A program made the translations under genes and the position numbers. This document shows, one piece after another, positions 22,086 through 29,072 of a stretch of DNA of 30,068 bases (positions are counted from its first letter, which is position 1; each line of letters opens with the position of its first letter). The DNA comes from GCA-016699975 sp964420045 (GTDB lineage: Bacteria; Patescibacteriota; Minisyncoccia; Moranbacterales; UBA1568), in NCBI GenBank assembly GCA_964420045.1, contig CAYQPQ010000016.1, positions 1-30,068 of the forward strand. Reading direction: 5' to 3'. The notes under the pieces are model-generated. The model made no database searches. It was not told the origin of the DNA and saw only the letters and a list, made by a program, of their open reading frames with translations.

Positions 22086-23270
22086 ATGCATTTTTCCGAC
22101 ATACTCAAGTTGTCACTCCGAATGTTCCGCGCCCGAACTATGCGGACACTCCTCACGATTCTCGGCATGTCGATCGGCATCGCGGCGATTCTCTTCCTCG
22201 TCTCGCTTGGATACGGACTCCAAGAAACACTTCTTCAAAGAATTACCACATCCGACGCCCTTGCAACACTCGACATTGCCGAAGACCAGACGAAAGGAGC
22301 CATCATAAATCAGGACTCCATGGACACCATACGAAACCTGCCCGGCGTCACCGCGACAATTCCTGCTGTTCGTGTTCGCGGACAGGGGAAGTTTGGCGAT
22401 ATCACCCTCGATCTCGACACACTCGGCTCGTCGGCAACTTTCCTCCGCTTGGAAAACATCAAAACACTCTCCGGAACCCTCCTCTCAACCGAACCAAAAA
22501 CCATCGTCATCACTTCCGGTATTGCCAAAACATTCGGAAAGTCTCCGGAAGAAATGATTGACAAGGACTTCACCCTTAGCCTATTTCTTCCTCTTGGAGA
22601 AGAAGTCGGCAAGACGACCACGGCCGGACCCGAGACATTTCGCATTGTCGGCGTAGTCGAAAGCGAAGAAAACATTGCCTATTTCTCCCTCGACGATTTC
22701 CCCGCCGCCAATACCGGGCGATTCCAAGCACTCAAGGTAAAAGCAGCAACCGCCGAACAAACAACGCCCATTCGCGATAACCTCCTCGCTCTCGGGTTTT
22801 CCGTCTCCTCCATTTCCGACACAATCAGCCAGGCCAACAAAGTCTTCAGCGCCATACAAATCATCCTCATGGCGTTCGGGCTGGTCGCACTCTTTGTCTC
22901 GGCAATCGGCATGTTCAACACCATGACCATCGCCCTTCTCGAACGCACCGAGGAAATCGGCATCATGCGTTCGATCGGCGCTTCGAAGTCGAGTATCTCC
23001 CTCATGTTTATCGTTGAGGCAACGCTCATGGGCTTTCTCGGAAGCTTGGTCGGTGTCCTCTTGGGGTGGCTTGGCGGCAAAGTGTGCAACTCTCTCCTTA
23101 ACTTCGTTGCCACCCGCTTCGGTGGCACGAGCGTCAGCCTCTTCTCGACACCCGCCTGGTTTATTCTCGTTGTAGTAGCGTTTGGTTCCGTCGTCGGGCT
23201 CTTCACAGGACTCTTCCCCGCTCGCCAAGCGAGCCGCATCGATCCCTTGGATGCGTTGCGCTACAAATAG
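22086..23270 (+). CDS. MacB/FtsX-type ABC transporter permease
   Basis: The membrane partner of the preceding ATPase. 394 residues: N-terminal helix after LSLRMFRARTMRTLLTILG, a large extracytoplasmic MacB periplasmic-core-like domain (about 50-260), and three C-terminal helices with the FtsX motifs TMTIALLERTEEIGIMRSIG and IEATLMGF-like EATLMGFLGSLVGVLLG, ending ARQASRIDPLDALRYK. This ending is very typical of MacB-family permeases. The substrate is unknown; peptides, lipoproteins and small molecules are all possible in this family. The 111-bp gap before it contains a GAAGCGCTTC palindrome but no convincing terminator, so both genes are probably one operon. Confidence 0.95.
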   Translation: MHFSDILKLSLRMFRARTMRTLLTILGMSIGIAAILFLVSLGYGLQETLLQRITTSDALATLDIAEDQTKGAIINQDSMDTIRNLPGVTATIPAVRVRGQGKFGDITLDLDTLGSSATFLRLENIKTLSGTLLSTEPKTIVITSGIAKTFGKSPEEMIDKDFTLSLFLPLGEEVGKTTTAGPETFRIVGVVESEENIAYFSLDDFPAANTGRFQALKVKAATAEQTTPIRDNLLALGFSVSSISDTISQANKVFSAIQIILMAFGLVALFVSAIGMFNTMTIALLERTEEIGIMRSIGASKSSISLMFIVEATLMGFLGSLVGVLLGWLGGKVCNSLLNFVATRFGGTSVSLFSTPAWFILVVVAFGSVVGLFTGLFPARQASRIDPLDALRYK

Positions 23271-23271
23271 A

Positions 23272-23295
23272 AGAGGAGCGCTTATGCATTCCTCT
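23272..23295. terminator. Weak stem-loop between convergent genes
   Basis: AGAGGA and TCCTCT pair around a 12-base loop, directly after the permease stop and before the convergent murE-like gene. No T tract follows on either strand, so its role as terminator is doubtful. Confidence 0.3.
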
Positions 23296-23345
23296 ATACG
23301 TATCGGTCTGGGTAGTATGTTCCAAAGAGAGCGCCATCTATTGTT

Positions 23346-24620
23346 TTAATTCCCCACGCTTTCCCTTTCTCTCAGCAGTTCTTCAATTACTCGCTTATCA
23401 TTCCAAGGAATGCGTCGACTACCGATTGCCATTATTTCTTCGGCTCCCTTCCCGGTTATCACAACAATATCGCCCGGCATCGCAAGTTCGAGCGCTTCCG
23501 CAATAGCCGCCCGCCGATCCATGATAATAAAGAGATTCTCGTTGAGGGTTTTGTTTGTAATGCCGACCCGTATCTCGCGCACGATTCTTTCAGGATCCTC
23601 CGTATAGGGATCCTCATTGGTAAGCACTATGAGATCGGCATGCGATGAGACAATCTCTCCCATAAGCGGACGCTTCCCGCGGTCTCGATCACCGCAAGCG
23701 CCAAACACAGCAATCACTTTTTCTTTTGGCGAAGACTTCATGTCGGAAACCAGCCGATAGAGACTCTCCAGTGCATTCGGTGTTACCGCATAGTCGACAA
23801 GAATGGTGATTCCCTTATTGTTTGCCACGCGCTCCATGCGCCCCGGAACGCCGCGAACGCGCGATAGCGCCCGAGCGGCAATGTCATAGGAAATGCCGCA
23901 TGATACCGTCGCCGCAACGGCTGCGAGCGCGTTTTCGATATTGAAGAGTCCCGGGAGAGCAAGATGAAATTCCGTCTCGCCAAGACGAAACACCGATTCT
24001 GCAAGCGTCACCGAAATATTTTCCGCAAGCACATCCGCGGAAGCGTCCACACGGCTATACGTCACATGTTTCAAGGGCGGCGTCGAAAGAAATTCTTCCG
24101 AGTCTTCCATATCGAGATTTACAACACCGATTGTGGCGCAATCAAACAGTCTCCGTTTTGCCCGACGATATTCCTCCATAGTTCCGTGATAATCGAGATG
24201 TTCGCGCGTCACATTGGTAATCACAGCCACCTCAAACGGAATACCAAACACCCGCCCCTGGTCGAGCGCATGCGACGACACCTCGAGAACTGCAAACTCG
24301 CATCCGGCAGACACCGCTTCGCGCAAAAATTTCTGCACCTTCCACCCCGAGAGTGTTGTAAATTTCGACGTATTCACCCACTCTCGATCACCAACGCGAA
24401 AATTGATCGTCGATGCGACTGCCACCTTTTTCCCTGCCTCACGAAGAATGGCCGCAATGCACTGCACCGTTGTTGTCTTCCCATCCGTCCCGGTCACTCC
24501 GATTACTCGCAATTTCCGTCCCGGAAACCCAAAGAAGACGCTCGCCACAGCGGCGCCGGAAAGATGGTAGATATTCTTCAACGATTGCGGAACAAGCCGC
24601 GAAAGAAACATCCGTATCAT
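23346..24620 (-). CDS. murE: MurE-like Mur ligase lacking the N-terminal domain
   Basis: Adds the third amino acid (or another residue) to UDP-MurNAc peptides in cell-wall synthesis. 424 residues. Seen: the ATP-binding GTDGKTTT (44-51), LEVSSHALDQGR, ITNVTREHLDYHGTMEEY, carbamylated-Lys region after it (YRRAKRRLF), VDYAVTPNALESLYR, FGACGDRDRGKRPLM and VITGKGAEE. The usual N-terminal UDP-binding domain of about 90 residues is reduced to about 35. The amino-acid-specificity motif reads NEDPYTEDP instead of DNPR, so meso-diaminopimelate is not indicated, and the substrate cannot be assigned. A TATACT box (24627-24632) with TTCAAA 17 bp upstream would start transcription at or next to ATG 24620, suggesting a leaderless mRNA. 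Confidence 0.9.
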   Translation of the reverse strand: MIRMFLSRLVPQSLKNIYHLSGAAVASVFFGFPGRKLRVIGVTGTDGKTTTVQCIAAILREAGKKVAVASTINFRVGDREWVNTSKFTTLSGWKVQKFLREAVSAGCEFAVLEVSSHALDQGRVFGIPFEVAVITNVTREHLDYHGTMEEYRRAKRRLFDCATIGVVNLDMEDSEEFLSTPPLKHVTYSRVDASADVLAENISVTLAESVFRLGETEFHLALPGLFNIENALAAVAATVSCGISYDIAARALSRVRGVPGRMERVANNKGITILVDYAVTPNALESLYRLVSDMKSSPKEKVIAVFGACGDRDRGKRPLMGEIVSSHADLIVLTNEDPYTEDPERIVREIRVGITNKTLNENLFIIMDRRAAIAEALELAMPGDIVVITGKGAEEIMAIGSRRIPWNDKRVIEELLRERESVGN

Positions 24621-24626
24621 GGTCTG

Positions 24627-24655
24627 AGTATATCATGAAGAAAAGTTCATTTGAA
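24627..24655 (-). promoter_or_regulatory. Possible promoter for the murE-like gene
   Basis: On the minus strand, -35 TTCAAA (24650-24655), a 17-bp spacer, -10 TATACT (24627-24632). The predicted start falls on the start codon, which implies a leaderless transcript or use of ATG 24611. Confidence 0.45.
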
Positions 24656-24730
24656 AAGAGAGTAGGCTATCAAAAAACTCGCAAAAACAGGCGAAAATGT
24701 CTGGCACTTGACAAAATGCGAAAATATGCT

Positions 24731-24930
24731 AACTTCGAGTCAGTGGTATCGGTGTCTGTGCGTTTTCCTGCAAAAGGATCAGGGAAACCCGCAGATGGTT
24801 CTTTCACCTCCGGAAGCCCTGTGCACAGGGCAAAAGGAGAATCTCCCATGAAGGAGACGAGCCATGGGCGCGAGCTAAATCTAATGCCCCGGACGAACAT
24901 CGTAATGTTCTCCGGGGCTGGTCTTTTTTT
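24731..24930 (+). ncRNA. Candidate structured small RNA
   Basis: The 343-bp stretch 24621-24964 has no credible gene. It holds a TATGCT -10-like box (24725-24730; CTGGCA 18 bp upstream, and a TTGACA only 11 bp upstream), several short hairpins (GGG-AAA-CCC; CCCTGTGCACAGGG; CTGTGCG with CGCAG), and a strong terminator at 24886-24930. The 24836-24871 part can pair in exclusive ways: GGAGA with TCTCC, TCTCC with the next GGAGA, or CCCATG with CATGGG. A 30-codon frame from ATG 24848, preceded by AGGAG, runs through the terminator and is not believed to be a gene. It does not match tmRNA, SRP RNA or RNase P motifs that I know. The 5' end is uncertain. Confidence 0.5.
24886..24930 (+). terminator. 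Strong intrinsic terminator
   Basis: GCCCCGGA pairs with TCCGGGGC and, after a one-base bulge, GAACAT pairs with ATGTTC around a CGTA loop. It is followed by CTTTTTTT. It ends whatever is transcribed rightward from about 24731, and may help stop leftward transcripts of the TrmB-like gene. Confidence 0.9.
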
Positions 24931-24964
24931 ATTGCAGTAAGTCCGTATTTTCTTTGCGTAGATT

Positions 24965-25732
24965 TTACCGAATTCCTTCTCGGCTTTGTTCTGCCTGCTT
25001 CCACGCAAGTCTAAAGATAGCTCGAAAAGAATTGGCAATTTCTTTGTCTTCAATAACAATGCCAACAACCCTATCCTTAAATGATGCAATTCTCACTTTG
25101 TCTTCAAAGAAAGCGATATCGCAGCTCACGGGAAGTTCGCTTTGAGGAAGGCGGATAAGCTGAGCATCTTCAACACTCTGCAAGTCTCCCTTTTCATGAG
25201 TATAGAGTGCCTTTACTCGTATTTTGCTGCTCAATCGCTCTTTTCGAATAATTGCCATTTCCTCCGGAGTCAGAGTGTTTTCCACAAAATCTCGAGAGAA
25301 AACATCGTATGATTCCTGATTCTTGCTCGTCTTCAAATGTTCGCTCACCATCGTAAGTATCCCGTCCTTCCCCTCGTAGTATTTCACTACCGGCTTGTCT
25401 TTGTTGCGATTGTTGATTGACTGCAATTCGGGAAGCAGGCGTTTGAACTGTTCTTCGCGAAGCTCTAATTCCTTTCGCTCCTTGGCGATAAGGTCGAGAA
25501 TACGCTCGGGCATTTCCGCCATGAAGAGCTGCTTCTTTCCTTGGTAGTAACTCGACATGAGTCCGCGTTCCATCAGGTTTTCGATGATGAAGTATGTGGT
25601 CGGACGCTTGATGCCCGCTTTCATCGAAATTTTTTGCACAGTTGCCTGTCCGAGCTCAAGCGAAGCGAGATACACTTTCGCTTCTTTTTCATTGAGACCG
25701 AGAGACTGAATATCCTTTTCGATCATAGACAT
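24965..25732 (-). CDS. TrmB-family transcriptional regulator
   Basis: 255 residues. Seen: N-terminal winged helix of TrmB type (IEKDIQSLGLNEKEAKVYLA, SLELGQATVQKISMKAGIKR, PTTYFIIENLMERGLM), a linker helix rich in Glu/Lys, and a C-terminal domain beginning VVKYYEGKDGILTMVSEHLK that resembles the effector domain of this family. TrmB proteins regulate sugar uptake and metabolism in archaea and are frequent in candidate-phyla bacteria; the target here is unknown. ATG 25732 gives a start close to the domain and a 29-nt leader; ATG 25756 is possible but would leave a 5-nt leader. A consensus promoter lies at 25768-25796, inside the end of the femAB-like gene. Confidence 0.88.
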   Translation of the reverse strand: MSMIEKDIQSLGLNEKEAKVYLASLELGQATVQKISMKAGIKRPTTYFIIENLMERGLMSSYYQGKKQLFMAEMPERILDLIAKERKELELREEQFKRLLPELQSINNRNKDKPVVKYYEGKDGILTMVSEHLKTSKNQESYDVFSRDFVENTLTPEEMAIIRKERLSSKIRVKALYTHEKGDLQSVEDAQLIRLPQSELPVSCDIAFFEDKVRIASFKDRVVGIVIEDKEIANSFRAIFRLAWKQAEQSREGIR

Positions 25733-25766
25733 AGAGTTAAAGCTGTCCGCCTCCATTCGGACACGC

Positions 25767-25787
25767 AATTATCGCAATAAATTATCG
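25767..25787. promoter_or_regulatory. Direct repeats overlapping the TrmB-like gene promoter
   Basis: AATTATCG occurs twice (25767-25774 and 25780-25787), 13 bp apart, covering the -10 box and most of the spacer. This placement would suit a repressor site, possibly for autoregulation; that is inference. Confidence 0.35.
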
Positions 25788-25796
25788 TTTTGTCAA
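25768..25796 (-). promoter_or_regulatory. Consensus promoter of the TrmB-like gene
   Basis: On the minus strand, -35 TTGACA (25791-25796), 17-bp spacer, -10 GATAAT (25768-25773). The -35 box lies in the last codons of the femAB-like gene. The early transcript can form GTCCG/CGGAC around a loop holding GGAGG. Confidence 0.75.
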
Positions 25797-26795
25797 GTGT
25801 CTTTTTGCTTTAATGACAAATGATTTTGACATGCTTACGGCTGTATAGAGACGATATCGGCTTGGTATAAGCACTATATCATAACTCCCTGGATACTGAA
25901 TAGCGTTGACATTTTTTGCAAATCCTTGCTTGAACCGTGTAACACCGGAAAGATTCGGCGCCGATCCAATCGTGTCGACACCGCCGAAATCATATCGCAC
26001 GCAGCCACGATACCGAGCTGCCCGCACGGCGCACCACTGCAAAAAGTATGGCGCCATAAGACCGCGGTCATCATCGCTCGAAGCGCCATGAAGATAGGTT
26101 GCTGTATCGCCAAAGAATGCAACCAGTATCGCTGCAAATATTTTCCCATCATGTCGTGCGGTAAAGAGCTCGAGCTTGTCCGGTGGGAAAGATTCGAGCA
26201 ACGCCCGATAGTGTCGGTCGGGATGCATCGAGATACGGTTTCGTTTGGCGGTTTCCCGATTCATACGAAGAAATTCTCCAAGCGCCGCTTCGCTTCGATC
26301 GGAAACAAGCTCAACTCCGCGCTTCTCGGCAAGGCGGATATTATATCGCGTCTTCGGCTTCATGCGAGCAAAGATATCCGCTTCGCTTCCGGAAATATCC
26401 ACAACCAAGATTTCTCGCGGTTGCATATCATGCGGGGATTTTTTTATTGCACATACTCCCGACCATGTTCGCACTGTGGCAAGTTCCGCGTCATTCTTCG
26501 GCTCAATGCGCACCCACGCTACTCCGCGTTTCTTTGCCTCTGTAAGAATGCGCGACCATTCAGAGCACCACTCAAGAGCTTGTCCGCCAATCAAAACCGG
26601 TCCACGCGGTATATACCAATACTTTCCCGCGATCGGAAGCATGTGTTCTATACTGTTCGCCCACAAACATTCGCTTTCGAAATGCTCTGTCGCAAAGCCT
26701 GATTGACCTTTAAACACGCGCCAATCCTCCGACTGAAGCAGCCCTCCGTCGGGACACTGCGCATTGAGGTATATGGTTTGTTCAGCGGCATTCAT
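25782..26795 (-). CDS. FemAB-family peptidoglycan aminoacyltransferase
   Basis: Probably adds amino acids from aminoacyl-tRNA to the peptide of lipid-linked peptidoglycan precursors. 337 residues. Seen: tandem GNAT-like fold features of the FemAB/FemX/MurM group: LLQSEDWRVFKGQSGF near the N-terminus, YWYIPRGPVL, VRIEPK, IFARMKPKTRYNIRLAEKRG (the diagnostic 'MK.KtRYNIrLAeKkG' motif), FAAILVAFFGDTATYLHGAS, APYFLQWCAVRAA, and YDFGGVD with GVTRFKQGF. No coiled-coil hairpin is obvious, as in shorter FemX-like forms. ATG 26795 has no strong ribosome binding site. The 88-bp gap to ruvA contains a CCTGCCGGTAG repeat relative. It and the murE-like gene both concern the wall peptide. Confidence 0.93.
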   Translation of the reverse strand: MNAAEQTIYLNAQCPDGGLLQSEDWRVFKGQSGFATEHFESECLWANSIEHMLPIAGKYWYIPRGPVLIGGQALEWCSEWSRILTEAKKRGVAWVRIEPKNDAELATVRTWSGVCAIKKSPHDMQPREILVVDISGSEADIFARMKPKTRYNIRLAEKRGVELVSDRSEAALGEFLRMNRETAKRNRISMHPDRHYRALLESFPPDKLELFTARHDGKIFAAILVAFFGDTATYLHGASSDDDRGLMAPYFLQWCAVRAARYRGCVRYDFGGVDTIGSAPNLSGVTRFKQGFAKNVNAIQYPGSYDIVLIPSRYRLYTAVSMSKSFVIKAKRHLTKR

Positions 26796-26849
26796 ATGTT
26801 TTTCTCATTCACACCCGCGGTCATTGCGATCATTCTCACGCTCACCTGC

Positions 26850-26860
26850 CGGTAGACATG
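26850..26860. repeat. CCTGCCGGTAG repeat relative
   Basis: An 11-bp match to the core of the nested palindrome in element copy 2, followed in both places by a similar GGAAAGC word a few bases later. It lies in the gap between ruvA and the femAB-like gene. Confidence 0.45.
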
Positions 26861-26883
26861 GAAAGCGAAGACACGACACAGGG

Positions 26884-27459
26884 CTATCGTTTTTTCCCCA
26901 GCACCTTGAGAAGTGCGCCGATCTTTTCTTCGACGCGAGTTGCCTCTGGAGAAAGCAGCTTCATCGCCTCCCGCACTTCTCCCGGAGAATACCCCATCGC
27001 ACTCAACGCCTCGATCACTTCACTCTCTTCCGTCGCACCCTTGAGACCTTCTTCGGTCAGCGCGCCCACCTTATTCTCAAGATCGAGCACAATGCGTTCC
27101 GCCGTGCGCTTTCCAACGCCCGAAATCCGCGTCAAAATGGAAATATCCTTCCCGATAACTGCCGCCCGAATCGATGCCGGTTCCGCAACCGACAAAATCC
27201 CGAGCGCCATCTTGGGACCGACGCCGTTTACCGATATGAGGAGCTCAAACATCGAAAGCTCTCGTTCATCTAAGAAGCCGAACAGAGTGATAGCATCTTC
27301 GCGAACATGCGTATATATGTGAAGTCGCACCGACGCCGCGCCGGCAATTTTCCCCAGCGCATATGGCGTGAGATGCACCTTATACCCCACGCCACCCGTG
27401 AGCACGATAACAGCGTCATATCGAACCGTAGCAATGTGACCTTCCAGCAAAGCGATCAT
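26884..27459 (-). CDS. ruvA: Holliday junction DNA helicase subunit RuvA
   Basis: Binds Holliday junctions and loads RuvB for branch migration. 191 residues, normal. Seen: N-terminal OB fold (MIALLEGHIA, VGYKVHLTPYAL, REDAITLFGFLDERE), two helix-hairpin-helix motifs (LISVNGVGPKMALGIL; ISGVGKRTAERIVLDLENK), a flexible acidic linker and domain III (VIEALSAMGYSPGEVREAM). ATG 27459 is preceded by GAGAG. Neither ruvB nor ruvC is in the window. It is divergent from rpsT. Confidence 0.97.
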   Translation of the reverse strand: MIALLEGHIATVRYDAVIVLTGGVGYKVHLTPYALGKIAGAASVRLHIYTHVREDAITLFGFLDERELSMFELLISVNGVGPKMALGILSVAEPASIRAAVIGKDISILTRISGVGKRTAERIVLDLENKVGALTEEGLKGATEESEVIEALSAMGYSPGEVREAMKLLSPEATRVEEKIGALLKVLGKKR

Positions 27460-27503
27460 ATGTCTCTCAAAAGTGCCCTCACTCTACCACAAAAGCATTC
27501 CTC

Positions 27504-27532
27504 TTGCCAAAAAACAATCCGCATGGTACAAG
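27504..27532 (+). promoter_or_regulatory. Promoter of rpsT
   Basis: -35 TTGCCA (27504-27509), 17-bp spacer, extended -10 TGGTACAAG (box 27527-27532). Transcription would begin near 27539, leaving a leader of about 41 nt that can form TCCCA/TGGGA. Confidence 0.55.
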
Positions 27533-27579
27533 AGAGAGACCTCCCACGACCTGGGACGCTAATTTATTTTTGAAAGCAT

Positions 27580-27852
27580 ATGCCGATCAAAGATTCCGCC
27601 AAGAAATACATGCGCGTCACCGCCAAGAAGACCGAACGAAACAAAGTCGCCAAGGGTGTTTTCAAGAGCGCCATCAAGAAAACTCGCGAAGCGGTCAAGG
27701 CGAAAGACCTCGAAACAGCACAGAAAGAATTGAAACTCGCCATCAAGAGCCTCGACAAGGCGAGCGAAAAAAACATAATCAAGAAAAACACCGCTGCCCG
27801 AAAGAAATCTCGACTGAACGCCCTCGTGAAAAAAGCAGCATCGGAGAAGTAG
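27580..27852 (+). CDS. rpsT: 30S ribosomal protein S20
   Basis: Binds 16S rRNA early in assembly of the small subunit. 90 residues, very basic and helical. Seen: KDSAKKYMRVTAKKTERNKV (the family's N-terminal rRNA-binding helix), then FKSAIKKTREAVK, AQKELKLAIKSLDKASEKNI, KKNTAARKKSRLNALVKK. The gene is a single-gene transcription unit with a promoter at 27504-27532 and a terminator at 27887-27918. ATG 27580 has only GAAAG upstream. Confidence 0.97.
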   Translation: MPIKDSAKKYMRVTAKKTERNKVAKGVFKSAIKKTREAVKAKDLETAQKELKLAIKSLDKASEKNIIKKNTAARKKSRLNALVKKAASEK

Positions 27853-27886
27853 CTGATGTATTTGTACTGCCCATCTCATCAACAAG

Positions 27887-27918
27887 AACCTCCAGCCATT
27901 TGGTTGGGGGTTTTGTTT
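27887..27918. terminator. Intrinsic terminator after rpsT, probably bidirectional
   Basis: AACCTCCAGCC pairs with GGTTGGGGGTT (11 bp with three G-T pairs) around ATTT, followed by TTTTGTTT on the plus strand. On the minus strand TTCTTGTT follows, so it may also end the convergent transcript from 27951. Confidence 0.8.
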
Positions 27919-27950
27919 GAAATATAAACTTTTTTACAAACTCACACGAT

Positions 27951-29018
27951 TCACATTTGAAACCTTTCTGGAATAAGCGCTCGTATGCCATCCGCACTGA
28001 GCGTATAGGCTCGCACAAAAGAATCGTCCACATGAGCGTAGAGAATTCCAAAACCTTCTTTTGTTTCAACGAAATCGCTTGCAAAAGTAATTGTTTTCGC
28101 CTCGCTATCTCGCAAGAGCGGGACTGGAGAAACCCACTCAATTTTTCCCTCTTCGTAATTGTAAATAAATAAGCCGGGAGAAAAATCTCGATAGAGAATC
28201 GTCGCGCCCGTTCGGTCACTCACCTCGCGACCATTGAGAATTCCAAGCACTCTCCCCTTTCCAAGATTGATAAAGCTCTCTGGAAAAAGTGGCCCGGGTG
28301 AAGCGTGCTCGCCCGCCCAAAAGACCTCCTCTTCAAGCGGATGAAAAACAACATCACCCATTTCCCATCCGCTTCCCATATCACGAGCAATGACAACACG
28401 AACAGTAGAATACCAAATACCGTCTCGAACATCGGCAGATTCGATAAGATTGTAACGAAACTCTTTCGTATTCATTGGCGCAATTGAGAGTTCTTTTGCA
28501 ACATCCAAGACACCCTTCTCTTTGCTTGCCCCGCTCGCATGAAGAAGAACTGGCATTGTCATCTCCAAAGAATCGAGATTCTTTCCAACGGCATGTCCGA
28601 GATTTATGAGCATTCTCCTGCTTTCTCTTTCAAGGAATGGCATCGTAAAATATACATGGACAAGCCCTGTCTTATCGTCATTCCATATGTCTGGATCCTC
28701 ATGTCCGAGATATTCCCACACCCCTTCCTCTTGATTCATGTGCACAATTACTCGTTCAAGAATTTCATGTTCATTCTTCATTTCAAGGCGATTAGTGACA
28801 ACAAAATGTTCCAAAGACTCTCCGTGAATCTTAAAGATTTGGCTCTTGTCGACATAACCGTATGTCCCAACTTCTCCTTCTCGATTCACAATACACCGAA
28901 CAAGACCTTCTTCATTCCCCTTCATTGGGTTTAACGTAAGCGCCATCACATGCTCAAATCGACCACTTGATTCAATGACTTTCCCCACCTGTTCAATATA
29001 CGGTTTTATATTACTCAT
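27951..29018 (-). CDS. Probable five-bladed beta-propeller protein, GH43/GH130-like
   Basis: 355 residues, no signal peptide or membrane helix, so cytoplasmic. Seen: several blade-like stretches, with EDPDIWNDD followed by VHVYFTMPF (about 107-125), which resembles the EDP motif of GH130 phosphorylases and GH43 propellers, and later GPLFPESFINLGKGRVLGIL, TILYRDFSPGLFIYNYEEGK and FGILYAHVDDSFVRAY. Such enzymes act on mannosides or arabinosides, but I cannot identify the catalytic residues with confidence, so neither hydrolase nor phosphorylase activity is assigned. The gene follows holA by 54 bp on the same strand. It has no ribosome binding site. Confidence 0.6.
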   Translation of the reverse strand: MSNIKPYIEQVGKVIESSGRFEHVMALTLNPMKGNEEGLVRCIVNREGEVGTYGYVDKSQIFKIHGESLEHFVVTNRLEMKNEHEILERVIVHMNQEEGVWEYLGHEDPDIWNDDKTGLVHVYFTMPFLERESRRMLINLGHAVGKNLDSLEMTMPVLLHASGASKEKGVLDVAKELSIAPMNTKEFRYNLIESADVRDGIWYSTVRVVIARDMGSGWEMGDVVFHPLEEEVFWAGEHASPGPLFPESFINLGKGRVLGILNGREVSDRTGATILYRDFSPGLFIYNYEEGKIEWVSPVPLLRDSEAKTITFASDFVETKEGFGILYAHVDDSFVRAYTLSADGIRALIPERFQM

Positions 29019-29072
29019 ACATTATTTCGATTTAATAACACGTTCCATTAGATCAAGACTCCATTGTAAGTT

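Noticed and set aside
24702..24720. TGGCAC followed by TGC as a sigma54 promoter
   Set aside because: The spacing between GG and GC does not fit the -24/-12 pattern, and no sigma54-dependent gene is nearby.
24848..24940. 30-codon frame preceded by AGGAG
   Set aside because: It runs through the terminator stem and T tract, and the ribosome binding site is in a stable hairpin; a structured RNA explains the sequence better.
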